Shown: one piece after another, positions 52,110 through 62,223 of the stretch
How the letters are laid out: each line of letters starts with the position of its first letter
Position numbering within the stretch: the first letter of the stretch is position 1
NCBI GenBank assembly: GCA_032716605.1
Contig: CM064480.1
Location: 40,226,791-40,290,790, forward strand
DNA length: 64,000 nucleotides
Direction of reading: 5' to 3'
Origin: Paralithodes platypus
Lineage: Eukaryota > Arthropoda > Malacostraca > Decapoda > Lithodidae
The notes under the pieces: generated by a model
What the model was told of the DNA's origin: nothing
Database searches by the model: none
The model's input: the letters and a program-made list of their open reading frames with translations, nothing else
Program-made: the position numbers and the translations under genes

Positions 52110-53399
52110 CTACCTGGGTGCTCTGTCCCCTCGACAGAGCATCCGCCCATAGGTTGGCCGTCCCGGGCAGGTAGGTCGCATGCAGTGTGATGTTGTAAAG
52201 GTCTGCCTGGAAAAAGTTTCTCCGCCAGGTCCTGAAGAACGGCGGACCTGGAGGATCCCTGTTTCTGTATGCAATGAACTGCAGTCATGTTGTCCATCCT
52301 GAAGGCCATCGACCAGCCGGCGAGGGCCTGCCCATGATCCCTCAGGAAGAACAACGGAACTAACAGTTCTAAGACGTTTATGTGAAGATGAGTGAGGCCT
52401 GACCACCTGCCTTGACCTTGGTGTCCCGTGTTTGACTGGTAACCCCAACCTACCTTGCTCGAAGCATCTGTGTCGATCCAGATGGTCGGCGGCGGCGAAG
52501 TCCAGGACACAGCTCTCGCGAGTGTGCCCCGAACCACCTAGTGTGTCAATTGTAAGTGGATTGAGCGCGGAATCGGTCGCAGCCGATGTGGAGGCAGTAG
52601 CGGAAAAGCCCTGTTGCCTAGTTGAATCAGGCGTTTGAGTCTGAGCCTCCCTAAGGGAACGGTCAGAGACGCCCAATTGAGTGACCCGATCAGCGAGTCC
52701 CAGAGTTTCCTGGTAATCGAGACCGAGTGCAATGCGGCAAAAAGTTTCCTTCGAATTTTCGACGCATTCACCCGGCTCTGTCTGACAGTCGCGCTCGCCA
52801 TGTCCCAGTCGAGGCCCACCCACGTCACTTCTTGCGACGGCGTGAGGCATGACTTGGGAACGTTTACCTTGAAGCCTAACCGTGTGATGTGTTGGATGAC
52901 AAGGAGAGTGTCGTGTACACAACGGGTGGGAGAGTCTGCAGTGATGAGCCAATCGTCCAAGTAAAACAGGATCTGAATCCCTTGACTGAGCAGGGGAGTC
53001 AGAGCCTGTTTGACGAGTTTCGTAAAGACTCTCGGTGCGATGTTGAGACCGAAGGGCAGCCTGTCGAACGTGAACACCCTTTCGTGCAGCTGGAGCGCCA
53101 GATAACCCTGGAACCGAGGAGCTATCGGAACATGCCAGTAAGCGTCCTTGAGATCCAGGGAAACCACCCAGCAACCGGGACGGAGCGCCAACCGCACCTG
53201 ACTGATGGTAAGCATCCGAAAGTGGTCGTTCACGATGTGCAGATTGAGGCACGACAGGTCGACCACCGGTCTCATCGCATCGCAGTCCTTCTTGGGGACC
53301 AGCAAAACATGAGAGGAAGACTCGCTGGTGAGGCGAGATTTCCCGAATTATCCCATCCTTGTGCATGGCCAGAATAACCTCGGCCACGTCCGGAGACAC
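52110..53399 (-). other. Long open frame under RT-RNase H in copy D
   Basis: About 429 codons in the same relative frame (-1 to RT) as the open stretches of copies B and C. Sequence differs strongly from those but is again Ser/Arg/Pro-rich. After the extra T near 52217 this frame would have continued into the recombinase. Confidence 0.45.
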
Positions 53400-53605
53400 A
53401 GACCGATGTTTGGGAGGCGTTCTGAGTGGAGGCCTTGACTGCCACCTCTAGGACAGACCCCGCTTTACTACCCGACGCGCCCACGATCGGCGAGGCCATT
53501 GCCGATAGTGGGGGCGAAAAAAGCCGGTAGGGGCGCCTTGAGTGATGGCGACCACCGTTTCGGCGAGGCAGTCGGGAGAAGGGAGAGAGGATAGTCCTGG
53601 AGGCA

Positions 53606-56294
53606 CTAGGCGTTTTTTGCCGCGGAGTTGTCCCCGGGCTTGCCGCACCTAGACTGACCGCCTCGGTTAGTCCCTCCCCGATAGCGACTGCCCCTCTGAA
53701 ACTGGCGCCGACCTTTCTGCGTTGGCCGCCTATCCTCCTGCCTCTGGTCGACTCGCCGAGAGCAGGCCTCAATAGCGAGGTGCTGAGAAGGGCGAGGTTG
53801 TGAGCGACGGTCATACAGACGGCGCGTTGAAGACTTCACCACCTGACGCTTCCCAGCTGAGGATCCTCGCCAAGCCTGGCATCCTCTGGACGAGCCGGCC
53901 TTCCCACCCCTACTAAGGGAGGAAGCGGCTGAGGAGCGCCGCGACACCCCAGGTGGACGGGGTGCGAAGCGCCCCGCAGCAGCAAAGAGGTATGCTTCCT
54001 GCCACGCCGCGTCAGAGAAGAGCCCCTCTGTAGCGAGCTCCGACAGCAGCAGCTTCGTTCGTACTTCAGTCGGCGCCTTCTTACAGAAGGCCACCCTCAG
54101 AGACTGCCGACAACGCGCAGCCTCATGGATGGCACAACGAAGGTCCCCGACCGAGTTAAGGGCGAGCTGCAGGTGTACTCGCCGCAAGTGCTCTTCCCCC
54201 TTCCTGATCTCACCAACTGGTTGCGCCTCTATCAGACGCAGGTGAAGCCGAGCCAGCTGTAGCTGCAGCAGGAAGGTGGAGAGCAGGCGAGCAGTGCGCT
54301 GTCGGAGCTTGTGATCACGCTCCAGGGCACCCTTATCTGGCGGCGTGAAACAGGGCTGAGGCATTTCAACAAACGCCAACTTAGGCGCATTGAGCCATGC
54401 CCAGTACTTAGGGTCTACCCCGGACGAAGACGTGACTAGGCTCACGTGGAAGCGGGGAAGAACCCTCCGACGACCGAAGCCCAAAGTCCAAGCCTTCAGC
54501 CAGCCACAAATCCCAGGGACCTCCCTCGAGATGAGGAAGCCGAACCATGAGGTTACCCTCTACGTCCCGAGCATTCCCCACCAAGGGAAGGCCCGCGATG
54601 GCTGACAGAGCGGGCGCATCGACATTGATGTCGTGTCGAGCAAAGTCCGACCATAACTTATTAGACCCAGAGGGCGACACTTGAGGACGGTACGTAAAAA
54701 ACTGTAGATCCGTCCTCCCAGGGTGAGCCCTGATGTCGACCTCAGGGACTAGACCGTCCGGAGACAAAGCCCGAAAATGACCCTTGACGTTAACCTGCAC
54801 CTGCCAGCTCTCCAAAACAGGGCGCTCCCCCGGCGCCTGGGTAGAAGCCCTTTCCGGGTGTGAAGCCGTCACGTTCCGCCACGACGACGGCTCTCCATAA
54901 AGAGAAGGAAAGCGACGTTTCGGAATCTTGTATTTTCCCAAGGACGGAACGGTGACAGGCTGCCCAACCATCCCGAACCCACTCCCTGGTAGCATGACAA
55001 AAGAAGGAGATGCAGCCGGGGAGGGAACGGGAGGGGCGACAACAGGAGCAACAGGCACAGAGAGAGCAGGACGAGTTGGCAGGTGGTCCACAAATGGCGG
55101 AAGAGGATTCACAAGAGGAATCACAGGAGGAATGGGAGTAGGACGCTCCAAGCCTCCCGCCATCAGTGCAAGCGTCTCTTGTAGGGAGGCAAACCGTGCA
55201 GCGTTAGCCTCCTTAGCCCTAACCTGGGCCTCCTGGATGGCCCGAATAGGAAGGACCCATCCAGGGTCTTCGGTCGGTGATGAGGAAGATGAAGAGATGG
55301 TCCGGCGACGTTTCCTACGGCTGGGCGACCGACGAGGCGACGGAGTATAATAGAATGACTCCCGTGGCGAGTCCTCAACCACTTCGTCATCGTACTCTTC
55401 ATCGCTCCCGCTACTCAGTTCCACGAGGTCACAGGCAGCCCCCTCCTGATCAGACCCTACAACCTCCACACTGGCGCCTTGCACTGCCAGAGGTACGGGT
55501 CCACTTTTCTGAGCAGGAGAAGGCTGGCCACACGGAATGTCAGACTCGACAAAGCCAGGAGAATCCGGTAGACCAACGCGGACAAGAAGAGGGGTGGCCG
55601 TAGCAAACAGAGCCCCCGCCTTCTTAGGTGGTGGAGTAGGCGGTAACAGTGGTAGAAGAGCCAACGGCAACGAAGGCGGAGGAGCCGACGGTAGATGTCC
55701 GGCGGCCTGCGACGCCTCAATCTCCTTGATCAGCTCATGGGTGGTACGACGACCAGGTGAGAAGGCCGAAACACCAGCAGGAACACGGACCGGGGGAAGC
55801 GCCTTCATCTTAGGGCGAAAAGTCGTCGAGCCCGGAGACGTGCGGACGGAAGCTGCAGGGCGGCGGGACGTCGAAGACTTCCGGCGACGTGGAGAAGCTG
55901 AGTGGTGCCGCTTCGACCCCGCTGTGTCCGCCGAGAACGGAGACACACCAGACTGAGGGACCTGCGAAGCGGTGACCACTGGGCGCGGAGACTCCAGAGG
56001 AAGGTTCAGCAAGGCGCGAACCCCTTCGTCCATGAAGCGGGGGACCCGATGTAAATGGTCCTTAACATACCGAGCCACGCCCGACCATGCAGCGGTGAGG
56101 TTGACCCGTGCCGTCTCAGCATCCGGCGAAGTAGGGCGAGACTCAATAGTCATAATGTTGACGAGACACGGGCCACACCTTCTGGGGGTGAAGCCATCAC
56201 GGCAGTAGCACGCAGCATGGGTGGGGCACTCAGTATGCCCAGCTCCCATAGCCGGACGGGCACACCCATGGCGCGCGCAGTCAGGGAGCGACAT
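53606..56294 (-). pseudogene. DIRS D gag, one frameshift
   Basis: Start chosen at 56292-56294 (MSLPDCARHGC), five bases after a splice-acceptor-like CTTACAG. Cys/His motif at residues 6-43 (C, C, H, C, H, C, CGPC). Then Ser/Arg-rich and Pro-rich regions (SPSRRKRRRTISSSSSS), the RRFPSLYGEPSSW box and PLVGNARDVEGNL. At about 54475 the frame shifts; the helical half follows (DHKLRQRTARLLSTFLL, LNSVGDLRCAIHEAARC). It ends GCA AAA AAC GCC TAG. Confidence 0.86.
53612..53618 (-). promoter_or_regulatory. Candidate -1 frameshift heptamer at the end of DIRS D gag
   Basis: A_AAA_AAC in the gag frame, one codon before the TAG at 53606-53608. A -1 slip leads to GKKRLVPPGLSS, the start of the RT frame. 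The same heptamer as in copy B although the families are diverged. Confidence 0.6.
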
Positions 56295-56800
56295 CCGCAC
56301 TGTAAGCGAAGGGAGAAATGAAAAATGTCCCAGACGAAGCACAGAGAAAGAATATGCATAAATTTAAGGAAGGTATGACAGTATGCACAAAAAAACACAC
56401 AAAAGATTCCATGCATTATGATAGGTACATAAAAGTAATAACACCCCCCCCCATGTGGAGAAGGACGGAGACGGACCCCCCCCATGTGGGAGGGCCAAGC
56501 ATATATCATAAGCAGCAACAGTCCGAAGAACCCAAAAAACCCAGGTCAGAAAAGACCAAGGTGCAGGTGCAAACACCCTGAAATAAAGCATGACAGCTAT
56601 ATAAGAACCGAAAAGAGTACCTGAGGGTGAAGGGACCGAAGAGGAGATGGCAGGCCAAGGGACCCAGCAGTGCAGAGCGGGAACACAGCCTGATGTAAAG
56701 GAGAAGGTTATTAGACACTGTAACCGACAAACCCCAAGTACAAACAAGGCAATATTGGCCAAAAAATAGTGCCAGGGCCGAGAGGGCAAGTCCGCTCTAG
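56295..56800 (-). other. 5' leader of DIRS D up to the gap
   Basis: No gene. Short C runs at 56444 and 56478. The sequence is cut by the gap before any ITR. Confidence 0.55.
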
Positions 56801-56900
56801 NNNNNNNNNNNNNNNNNNNNNNNNNNNNNNNNNNNNNNNNNNNNNNNNNNNNNNNNNNNNNNNNNNNNNNNNNNNNNNNNNNNNNNNNNNNNNNNNNNNN
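56801..56900. other. Assembly gap, 100 N
   Basis: Exactly 100 N, a conventional scaffold gap of unknown true size. Left is the leader of DIRS D; right is the middle of LINE2. The order and distance across it are not proven by sequence. Confidence 0.98.
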
Positions 56901-58671
56901 TAAGCAACATACACCTCAGACACCTGGGACCACAAGGCATACAAACACTCACTAACATATCAAACTACAGCTATTCACACAACACAATACCAGACATTTG
57001 GAAGCATGGTATCATCATCACATTCCCCAAACCCAACAAAGACCCCACGCTACCCTCCTCGCACCGCCCCATCACACTCCTTTGCTCCCCCTCCAAAGTC
57101 ATGGAACGCCTAGTATTACAACTAATTACACCCGACCTACCCCTAGCTCCAACACAACATGGCTTTAGGCCACTGCACTCCACAAACACTCTTCTCACAG
57201 ACCTTACACAAAGAGCTTTTGACGGCATCAACTCAGCTAGACCACCACACAGATCACTATTAGCCACACTCGACATTAGTTAAACCTTCGATGCCATCCC
57301 CCGCCACAACCTAACAAACAAAATCTACAACACAAACATGCACAACAACACAAAAAGGTGGCTGGCCAACTTCCTAGCAGGCAGATGTGCACACGTATCT
57401 TTTGCCGGTCAGTCATCTAAAATCAGAAACTTTCCAAACGGAGTCCCACAGGGATCCGTCCTATCGCCCGCACTCTTCAATCTGTACATGCACGATATAA
57501 CTACACCCAATACTCCCCAAATAAATAAACTTAGCCTCCTATGCAGATGACATAACACTCACATGCACACACCATGACCCAAGAAGAGCAACAGATCTCC
57601 TTCAACCCTATCTCAACACACTACATGGCTGGTGCACTACAAACAGACTGAATCTAGCCCCAGCCAAATCCACCGCAACCCTGCTCACAAGCTGGACAGG
57701 TGAACACGAATACATCCCTCAACTCACCATAAACAACACACCCCTAACACATACACACACACCCAAAATCCTAGGAGTAACATATGATACTCATATGACA
57801 TTCAAACAGCACACCACAAACATTAAAAAGAAACTGACACCCAGACTTAACGCCCTCAGGTCACTTGCTCACACAAAATTTGGACACAACAAAGAAACTA
57901 CCACCACAGTATATAAACAATACATAAGATCAGTAATGGAATACGCAAGCCCAGCCTGGGCTTCTAACCTAGCTGAAACACACATCATAAGACCTTACAG
58001 ACTATCCAAAACAAAGCCCTGAAGATCATTACAGGCTGCACAGCTACTGCAACCCACAGATCATCTACATCAAGAAACCAAAATCCTCAAAGTCAAAGAC
58101 CATCTGGACATGAGAGGCACTCAATTCCTGGCAGCAGCCTCCACGAACCAAGACCACCCACTAAACTACATGGCAACACACCCACAGACACCCAGCAATA
58201 TCAAAACAACACCCAGCACACGGTATCACACAGTTATTGTCCTCTCTCCCTCCCTGCCCACCCCGAACCAACTTCCAGAAGCACATCCATACTCATATCT
58301 CTCGCCAATCCATCCACTCACTCACAGACAACACGCAGCTGCATGCACGACCTCCCGAAATCCATCCTTCCGAATCCTCCCTCCCTCGCGAGGACAGAGT
58401 CCACCTGGCCAGGCTGAGATGCGGACACCATCCAGCTCTCCTGAGCTATCAGAAGAGACTGGATGACTCCGTTGTCGACGCCTGCCCGGGATGTAACACA
58501 GCACCCCATACCATTAAACACATCATAGAAGACTGCATTTCACACAACCACTTACGCCAACACAACCTACACTCAATGAGAGCTCTGTGGGAAAGCCCGA
58601 TCGTGGCCATGGCCTTCCTCAGGGACTCGGGGCTGTTCGGCCAGGCAGCTTAGGGAAAAACAACAACAACA
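56901..58671 (+). mobile_element. LINE2, second copy (5' part lost in gap)
   Basis: Matches 32858-34660 almost base for base in the opposite orientation. RT: SSKVMERLVLQL (from SKVMERL), STNTLLTDLTQRAFDG, then a changed LDIS*TFDA (stop), NGVPQGSVLSPALF; the YADD region is frame-shifted at about 57540. The C-terminal knuckle DACPGCNTAPHTIKH (58480) is intact. Ends GGCTGTTCGGCCAGGCAGCT, TAGGG and an AAC-rich tail. Confidence 0.88.
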
Positions 58672-58900
58672 ACAACATCTACCTTCAGTCTAGTTACCGA
58701 TGCCAGTGCCAAAATGTCCCGAAATAATATGAGAACAAACTTGCTCATGGAAAATTGACGGAAAAAGCGCTCGCGTGACAGCGGCTTAAGGAAATGTGAT
58801 ATCCGTTCAATAAACCGTAGTTCTAATAAAAAAAAAAAAAAAAATGGTGAGGTGTGAAAGGGTTAATGGAATGACACGTAGTATATGGAAAGAAGGGGTT
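58672..58900. other. Spacer with AATAAA and A-run
   Basis: No gene. AATAAA at 58809-58814 is followed by a run of about 17 A (58828-58844), as at the 3' end of a retroposed transcript, but the sequence upstream gives no recognisable product. Confidence 0.4.
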
Positions 58901-59157
58901 AGGAAGTGAAGGGGTTAGGAAGTGAAGGGGTTAGGAAGTGAAGGGGTTAGGAAGTGAAGGGGTTAGGAAGTGAAGGGGTTAGGAAGTGAAGGGGTTAGGA
59001 AGTGAAGGGGTTAGGAAGTGAAGGGGTTAGGAAGTGAAGGGGTTAGGAAGTGAAGGGGTTAGGAAGTGAAGGGGTTAGGAAGTGAAGGGGTAAGGAAGTG
59101 AAGGGGTTAGGAAGTGAAGGGGTTAGGAAGTGAAGGGGTTAGGAAGTGAAGGGGTTA
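58901..59157. repeat. Minisatellite, 16-bp unit
   Basis: About 16 nearly identical copies of AGGAAGTGAAGGGGTT. One copy has GGGGTAAGG in place of GGGGTTAGG at about 59090. Confidence 0.95.
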
Positions 59158-59224
59158 TAATTATGAGGAGGTGAAGAGTAAGAATGGCGACAGAGAGAGA
59201 TCATGAATACAACATAATATTATG

Positions 59225-59558
59225 TTAAGGGGAGGTTTCTAGTTTGTTGCATAGACCCCCATCAAGCTTAAAATTACATCCCCTAGACCCCCTTTCAAGA
59301 TAAATATGTAAATTTTTCGGTAGAAAAAGGTCCCGGCCGAAGGCCGATTCCTCTTAAGTTACAGGCTCGCTATCGCTCGCCAGATAAAAATAGACACCTA
59401 AATGGCACGAAAGATCTTGAAATTGACAAATGGGGCGAAAGTTATTAAAATCGCCAAACTAATGGGGGCAAACGTCTTAAAATTTCAAAATCAATGGGGC
59501 TAAACGTGAGGGAGAAGGAAGTTCGAAAAAAAATCCCTCAATTGGAAACCTCCCCTTA
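59225..59558. mobile_element. TTAAGGGGAGG-ended miniature element, copy 1
   Basis: Ends TTAAGGGGAGGTTTC and, inverted, TTAAGGGGAGGTTTCC. Contains GGCTCGCTATCGCTCGCCAG and the hairpin CGGCCGAAGGCCG. Related copies at about 60213-60473, 61405-61737 and 63841-64000. Confidence 0.8.
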
Positions 59559-60212
59559 AGGGTGGTGACCTGCTTTTTTTCTCTATCCGGGTTGTCATTC
59601 GGCCTCATTCAGCTTACTGTTTTAAGACGTTTATCCCCATCCAGGTGTTGTTTTTTTCCTGGCGAGCGATAGCGAGCCAGCACATTTTGGAGAGATCCGG
59701 CTTCGCTGGAGATATTTTCTATCGAAAAATGTACAAATTTAGCTAGCTGTCTTAACACATCCAAAATATGGTGGCTCGCTATCGCTCGCCAGGTATAAAT
59801 CAACACCTGGATGAGGATAAACGTCTTAAAACATTAGGGTGAATTGGGTCGAATGGATACAACCCGGAAAGATAAAACTCTTTAATAATCATAATGAAGG
59901 TGATGAGAGTGAAATGTAGGGTATGGAAAGAAAGTGTGAGAGGGTGAAGAGGAAGCAATGATGATGATAGTGGAAGAAGAGGATAGTGAATAATGAGAAA
60001 GTGTGAGAGGGTGAAGTGGAAGCAATGATGAGGATAGTGGAAGAAGAGGATAGTGTATAATGGGAAAGTGTGAGAGGGTGAAGAGGAAGCAATTATGATG
60101 ATAGTGGAAGAAGGGGATAGTGAATAATGAGCCAGTGATAGTGAGGGTGAATCAAGCGGAACGAATAATGTATAATGGAAAGAGGCAGCATTTGAGGGTG
60201 AACACTAATTTG
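59559..60212. other. Noncoding stretch with CTGGCGAGCGATAGCGAGCC repeats
   Basis: Two inverted copies of the 20-bp motif lie at 59660 and 59775, in an internal inverted arrangement (GTTTTAAGACGTTTATCC at 59619 against GGATAAACGTCTTAAAAC at 59815), suggesting a further miniature element of about 220 bp (59610-59833). From 59890 there is a GA-rich tract with a roughly 75-bp unit (GTGTGAGAGGGTGAAG three times). No gene. Confidence 0.55.
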
Positions 60213-60473
60213 AGATTTTAAGACGTTTGCCCCATTAGTTTGGTGATTTTTAAGAATTTCCGCCCCATTCTGTCAATTTTAAGACCTTTCGTGCCATTTA
60301 GGTGTCGATTTTATCCTGGCGAGCGATAGCGAGCCTGTAATTTAAGAGTAATCGGCCTTCGGCCGGGACATTTTTCTACCGAAAAATGTACATATTCATC
60401 TTGAAAGGGAGTCTAGGGGATGTAATTTTAAGCTTGATGGAGGTCTAAGAAACAAACTAGAAACCTCCCCTTA
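60213..60473. mobile_element. TTAAGGGGAGG-ended miniature element, copy 2
   Basis: Inverted relative to copy 1: ends AACTAGAAACCTCCCCTTAA at 60473. Contains CTGGCGAGCGATAGCGAGCC and CGGCCTTCGGCCGG. The other end is less clear. Confidence 0.72.
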
Positions 60474-60540
60474 ATACAGTGAGAGTTCTTAGGGAAGGTG
60501 AAATGATGAAGGGAATTACATGTATGATAAAGAAAAAAGG

Positions 60541-61192
60541 TGTGTGTGGAAGGACTGTTTGTGGAAGGACTGTATGTGGAAGGACTGTATGTGGAAGGAC
60601 TGTTTGTGGAAGGACTGTATGTGGAAGGACTGTATGTGGAAGGACTGTATGTGGAAGGACTGTATGTGGAAGGACTGTATGTGGAAGGACTGTATGTGGA
60701 AGGACTGTATGTGGAAGGACTGTATGTGGAAGGACTGTATGTGGAAGGACTGTATGTGGAAGGACTGTATGTGGAAGGACTGTTTGTGGAAGGACTGTAT
60801 GTGGAAGGACTGTATGTGGAAGGACTGTATGTGGAAGGACTGTATGTGGAAGGACTGTATGTGGAAGGACTGTATGTGGAAGGACTGTTTGTGGAAGGAC
60901 TGTATGTGGAAGGACTGTTTGTGGAAGGACTGTATGTGGAAGGACTGTATGTGGAAGGACTGTATGTGGAAGGACTGTATGTGGAAGGACTGTATGTGGA
61001 AGGACTGTATGTGGAAGGACTGTATGTGGAAGGACTGTATGTGGAAGGACTGTATGTGGAAGGACTGTATGTGGAAGGACTGTTTGTGGAAGGACTGTTT
61101 GTGGAAGGACTGTATGTGGAAGGACTGTTTGTGGAAGGACTGTATGTGGAAGGACTGTATGTGGAAGAACTGTATGTGGAAGGACTGTTTGC
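60541..61192. repeat. Minisatellite, 15-bp unit, about 43 copies
   Basis: Unit TGTATGTGGAAGGAC or its variant TGTTTGTGGAAGGAC. Because 15 is a multiple of 3 and the unit has no stop, several frames on both strands are open for 226-276 codons (for example repeats of CMWKD or SPSTY). These are a consequence of the repeat; I do not call a gene. Confidence 0.95.
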
Positions 61193-61325
61193 ATACATAA
61201 GGGAGAGGACGATGAAATAAGGGTGGAGAAGAAAGAATAGTGAATACAGCGCGAGTTGATATTATTATATTCTCTCCACCAAACCAACTTTACTCCTATT
61301 CTCGATTAATGAGGTTAACAAACAC

Positions 61326-61400
61326 ATGTGGCAGTCCGGGGATTCGAACCCAGGACGCTCACACCGAAAATCAACACACTTATGCATTGCGCCACGAAGA
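61326..61400 (-). pseudogene. tRNA-like remnant with A and B boxes
   Basis: On the minus strand TGGCGCAATGC (A-box-like) and GGTTCGAATCC (perfect B box) are spaced as in a tRNA gene, and the T arm pairs (TCCTGGG with CCCCGGA). The acceptor stem has mismatches and the anticodon arm does not fold, so it is a pseudogene or a SINE head. Confidence 0.55.
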
Positions 61401-61404
61401 CAGT

Positions 61405-61737
61405 TAAGGGGAGATTTCCACTTGAGGGACTTTTTTCTTGACCCCTTTCTCCCTCATGTCTAACCCCATTGCTTTTGAGATTTTAAGACGTTTGCCCCAT
61501 TAGTTTGGTGATTTTAAGAATGTCCGCCCCATTATGTCAATGTTAAGACCTTTCGTGCCATTTAGGTGTCGATTTTATCCTGGCGAGCGATAGCGAGCCT
61601 GTAATTTAAGAGTAACCGGCCTTCGGCCGGGACATTTTTCTACCGAAAAATTTACAAATTTATCTTGAAATGGTGTCAAGGGGGTGACATTTTAAGATTG
61701 CTGGAGGAGTAAGAAACAAACTAAAAACCTTCCCTTA
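61405..61737. mobile_element. TTAAGGGGAGG-ended miniature element, copy 3
   Basis: Starts TTAAGGGGAGATTTCC and ends AAAAACCTTCCCTTAA. Contains CTGGCGAGCGATAGCGAGCC at about 61580 and CGGCCTTCGGCCGG. Close to copy 2 in the right half. Confidence 0.8.
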
Positions 61738-61912
61738 AAGCATGATGCACAAGGCTACGATTTATTATGCAGTTTCGAATCCTGCATAGCAATCTTAGCA
61801 TGTACACTCATATAATAGAGAGGATGATAGAGGTGAAATGTACGGTATAATAAGAGGGGGTATATGGGCCCTGGTCGTCCCTTTCCGAGATTGGCTGGCC
61901 TAGAGACGTTTA
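61738..61912. other. Unassigned spacer
   Basis: No gene or repeat recognised. Confidence 0.4.
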
Positions 61913-62222
61913 TTGTCGCTAAATCTCCAGTCATTGGTCGATGGGGAGAAGGTGAGGGTGATGGAGAGGAAGAGAAGGAGACCAGGTGTGGAGGGAGAGA
62001 GGGGTGGAGGAGAGGGAGAGAGTAGTGGAGGAGAGGAAGAGAAGGAGAGCAGGTGTGGAGGGAGAGAGGGGTGGGGGAGAGGGAGAGAGAGGTGGAGGAG
62101 AGGGAGAGAGTGGTGGTGGAGAGGGAGAGAGGGGTGGTGGAGAGGGAGAGAGTGGTGGAGGAGAGGAAGAGAAGGAGAGCAGGTCTGGAGGGAGAGAGGG
62201 GTGGAGGAGAGGGAGAAAGGGT
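61913..62222. repeat. Purine-rich low-complexity tract
   Basis: Repeats of GGAGAGGGAGAGAG and GGTGGAGGAGAGG. The open frames (Glu/Arg/Gly-rich) are compositional. Confidence 0.85.
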
Positions 62223-62223
62223 C

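Larger units (their letters stand above)
51669..53648 (-). pseudogene. DIRS D RT-RNase H-MT polyprotein, several lesions
   Basis: It begins at the gag slippery site (GKKRLVPPGLSS), has TAG where TGG is expected at about 53450, and an indel near 53335. The RT core is open (52538-53305): LVPKKDCDAMRPVVDLS, LDLKDAYWHVPI, FYLDDWLITAD. A TAG replaces TGG at 52538-52540; RNase H follows with IWIDTDASSKVGWG, HINVLELL and FRMDNMTAVHC. One extra T at about 52217 and a 2-nt loss at about 51935 shift the end, where MFPPPDALLMCKV and LIAPIWPAQAWY are seen. Non-functional copy. Confidence 0.85.
48857..56800 (-). mobile_element. DIRS copy D, 5' end lost at the assembly gap
   Basis: Same family as copy A, judged by ITR and ICR ends. 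The 3' ITR (48857 to about 49260) and ICR (49262-49372) are at the low-coordinate end; recombinase, RT-RNase H and gag follow on the minus strand; the 5' leader is cut by the gap at 56801. Beyond the gap is LINE2 sequence, so the 5' ITR is missing or misassembled. Lesions: a 485-bp TTAA element, several indels and nonsense changes. Confidence 0.87.

Noticed and set aside
58901..59157. Possible telomeric repeat (TTAGG is the arthropod unit)
   Set aside because: TTAGG occurs once per 16-bp unit inside a different sequence; this is a minisatellite.
60428..61287. Long open frames (226-276 codons) on both strands
   Set aside because: They are a consequence of a stop-free 15-bp repeat unit; no start context, domain or unique sequence supports a gene.
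61326..61400. Functional tRNA gene
   Set aside because: A and B boxes are good, but acceptor and anticodon stems do not pair properly.
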